In this document: positions 24,632 to 24,758 of the stretch, piece by piece
Position numbering within the stretch: position 1 is the stretch's first letter
How the letters are laid out: each line of letters opens with the position of its first letter
Assembly (NCBI RefSeq): GCF_004359215.1
Contig: NC_090619.1
Coordinates: 4,639,572 to 4,664,329, forward strand
Direction: 5' to 3'
Source of the DNA: Bremia lactucae
Lineage: Eukaryota; Oomycota; Peronosporomycetes; Peronosporales; Peronosporaceae
DNA length: 24,758 nt
Program-made: the position numbers and the translations under genes
Notes under the pieces: generated by a model
The model's input: the letters and a program-made list of their open reading frames with translations, nothing else
The model's database searches: none
Told to the model about the DNA's origin: nothing

Positions 24632-24758
24632 CTTGCTGGCAGAGGCTCCTTCTTGAAAATAATCTGGTCGAGCAGAGGATTTTACAAGAAATTATGGTGG
24701 TCGAGCGGGGGCTCTCACTCGTGAACGACGTGGTCTAGCAGAGGCTCCCGCTCGTGAG
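24632..24758. repeat. 33-bp tandem repeat, four units, last truncated
   Basis: Unit starts at 24632, 24665, 24698 and 24731 are spaced exactly 33 bp. The shared core is tggtc(g/t)agc(a/g)g(a/g)gg followed by ctc in most units. A multiple of three without indels means the repeat keeps any reading frame. The array continues beyond the window end. Confidence 0.8.

Larger units (their letters stand above)
24290..24758 (-). pseudogene. Unrecognised minus-strand frame with 11-residue repeats (runs off window)
   Basis: Reading inward from the window end on the minus strand: repeat units give RRSRVRAPARP, P-stop-FLVKSSARP and DYFQEGASASK. Then [40 protein letters not shown] and TEKERNSPLLLAA follow. 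One frame change later come CFWRLNEARLDRDFDLSKPI, DSEKTVLPTPERLKSSRNGS and VKIAREFIIADVNRRGHGP, with a stop near 24312. It is basic and polar, and I recognise no domain. The N-terminal part lies beyond the window. It might be a gag-like protein, an element accessory protein or a host gene fragment. Confidence 0.35.

Noticed and set aside
1..24758. CRISPR arrays, rRNA, bacterial operons, RXLR or Crinkler effector genes
   Set aside because: I looked for regularly spaced repeats, rRNA-like blocks, Shine-Dalgarno-spaced genes and effector motifs (RXLR-EER, LFLAK), and found none. The domain content is eukaryotic retroelement throughout.

Overview
This window looks like transposon-rich heterochromatin from an oomycete, probably a Phytophthora-like or downy-mildew genome. 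I see no intact host gene. Almost everything I can name is decayed LTR-retrotransposon sequence, with coding frames broken by stops and indels but catalytic motifs still readable. The oomycete call is an inference from how the gag, pol and LTR text resembles elements I know from that group. No database search was possible.

Layout. 1-605 holds LTR and leader remnants. 606-5865 is a chromodomain Ty3/Gypsy element on the + strand (Gypsy-1): gag with a CCHC knuckle, DSG protease, RT, RNase H, integrase with an internal deletion, and a chromodomain. It is followed by an in-frame-conserved open frame on the opposite strand (about 6847-5827), a purine tract and the 3' LTR (6910 to about 7800). 7830-10640 is a second Gypsy element (Gypsy-2) whose integrase zinc-binding and catalytic core are inverted relative to the rest. 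10858-12054 carries an unrecognised, frameshifted minus-strand protein frame. About 12200-16800 is a Ty1/Copia element (Copia-1): LTR, gag, integrase, RT with an intact YVDD box, and RNase H. Its pol is interrupted by about 420 bp containing a tRNA-like sequence. 16801-16900 is an assembly gap, flanked on its left by an exact inverted copy of 38 bp from Copia-1. 17180-18000 is a fragment of another Copia lineage. 18939-21245 is a third Gypsy element (Gypsy-3). 21245-21650 holds two short tandem duplications. 22078-23099 is an LTR-like block containing two adjacent long hairpins. 23100-24758 holds remnants I cannot assign, including a second LTR-end/primer-site look-alike and a minus-strand frame with 33-bp (11-codon) tandem repeats at the window edge.

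Best candidate for something new: the minus-strand frame between the Gypsy-1 pol end and its 3' LTR. About 250 codons stay in one frame without a net indel, while pol next door is frameshifted repeatedly. It converges on pol, and part of it is duplicated inside the 3' LTR. This looks like an antisense accessory gene carried by an oomycete chromovirus. Other leads are the internal integrase inversion, the tRNA-like insertion in Copia-1, and the minus-strand frames at 11-12 kb and 24.3-24.76 kb.
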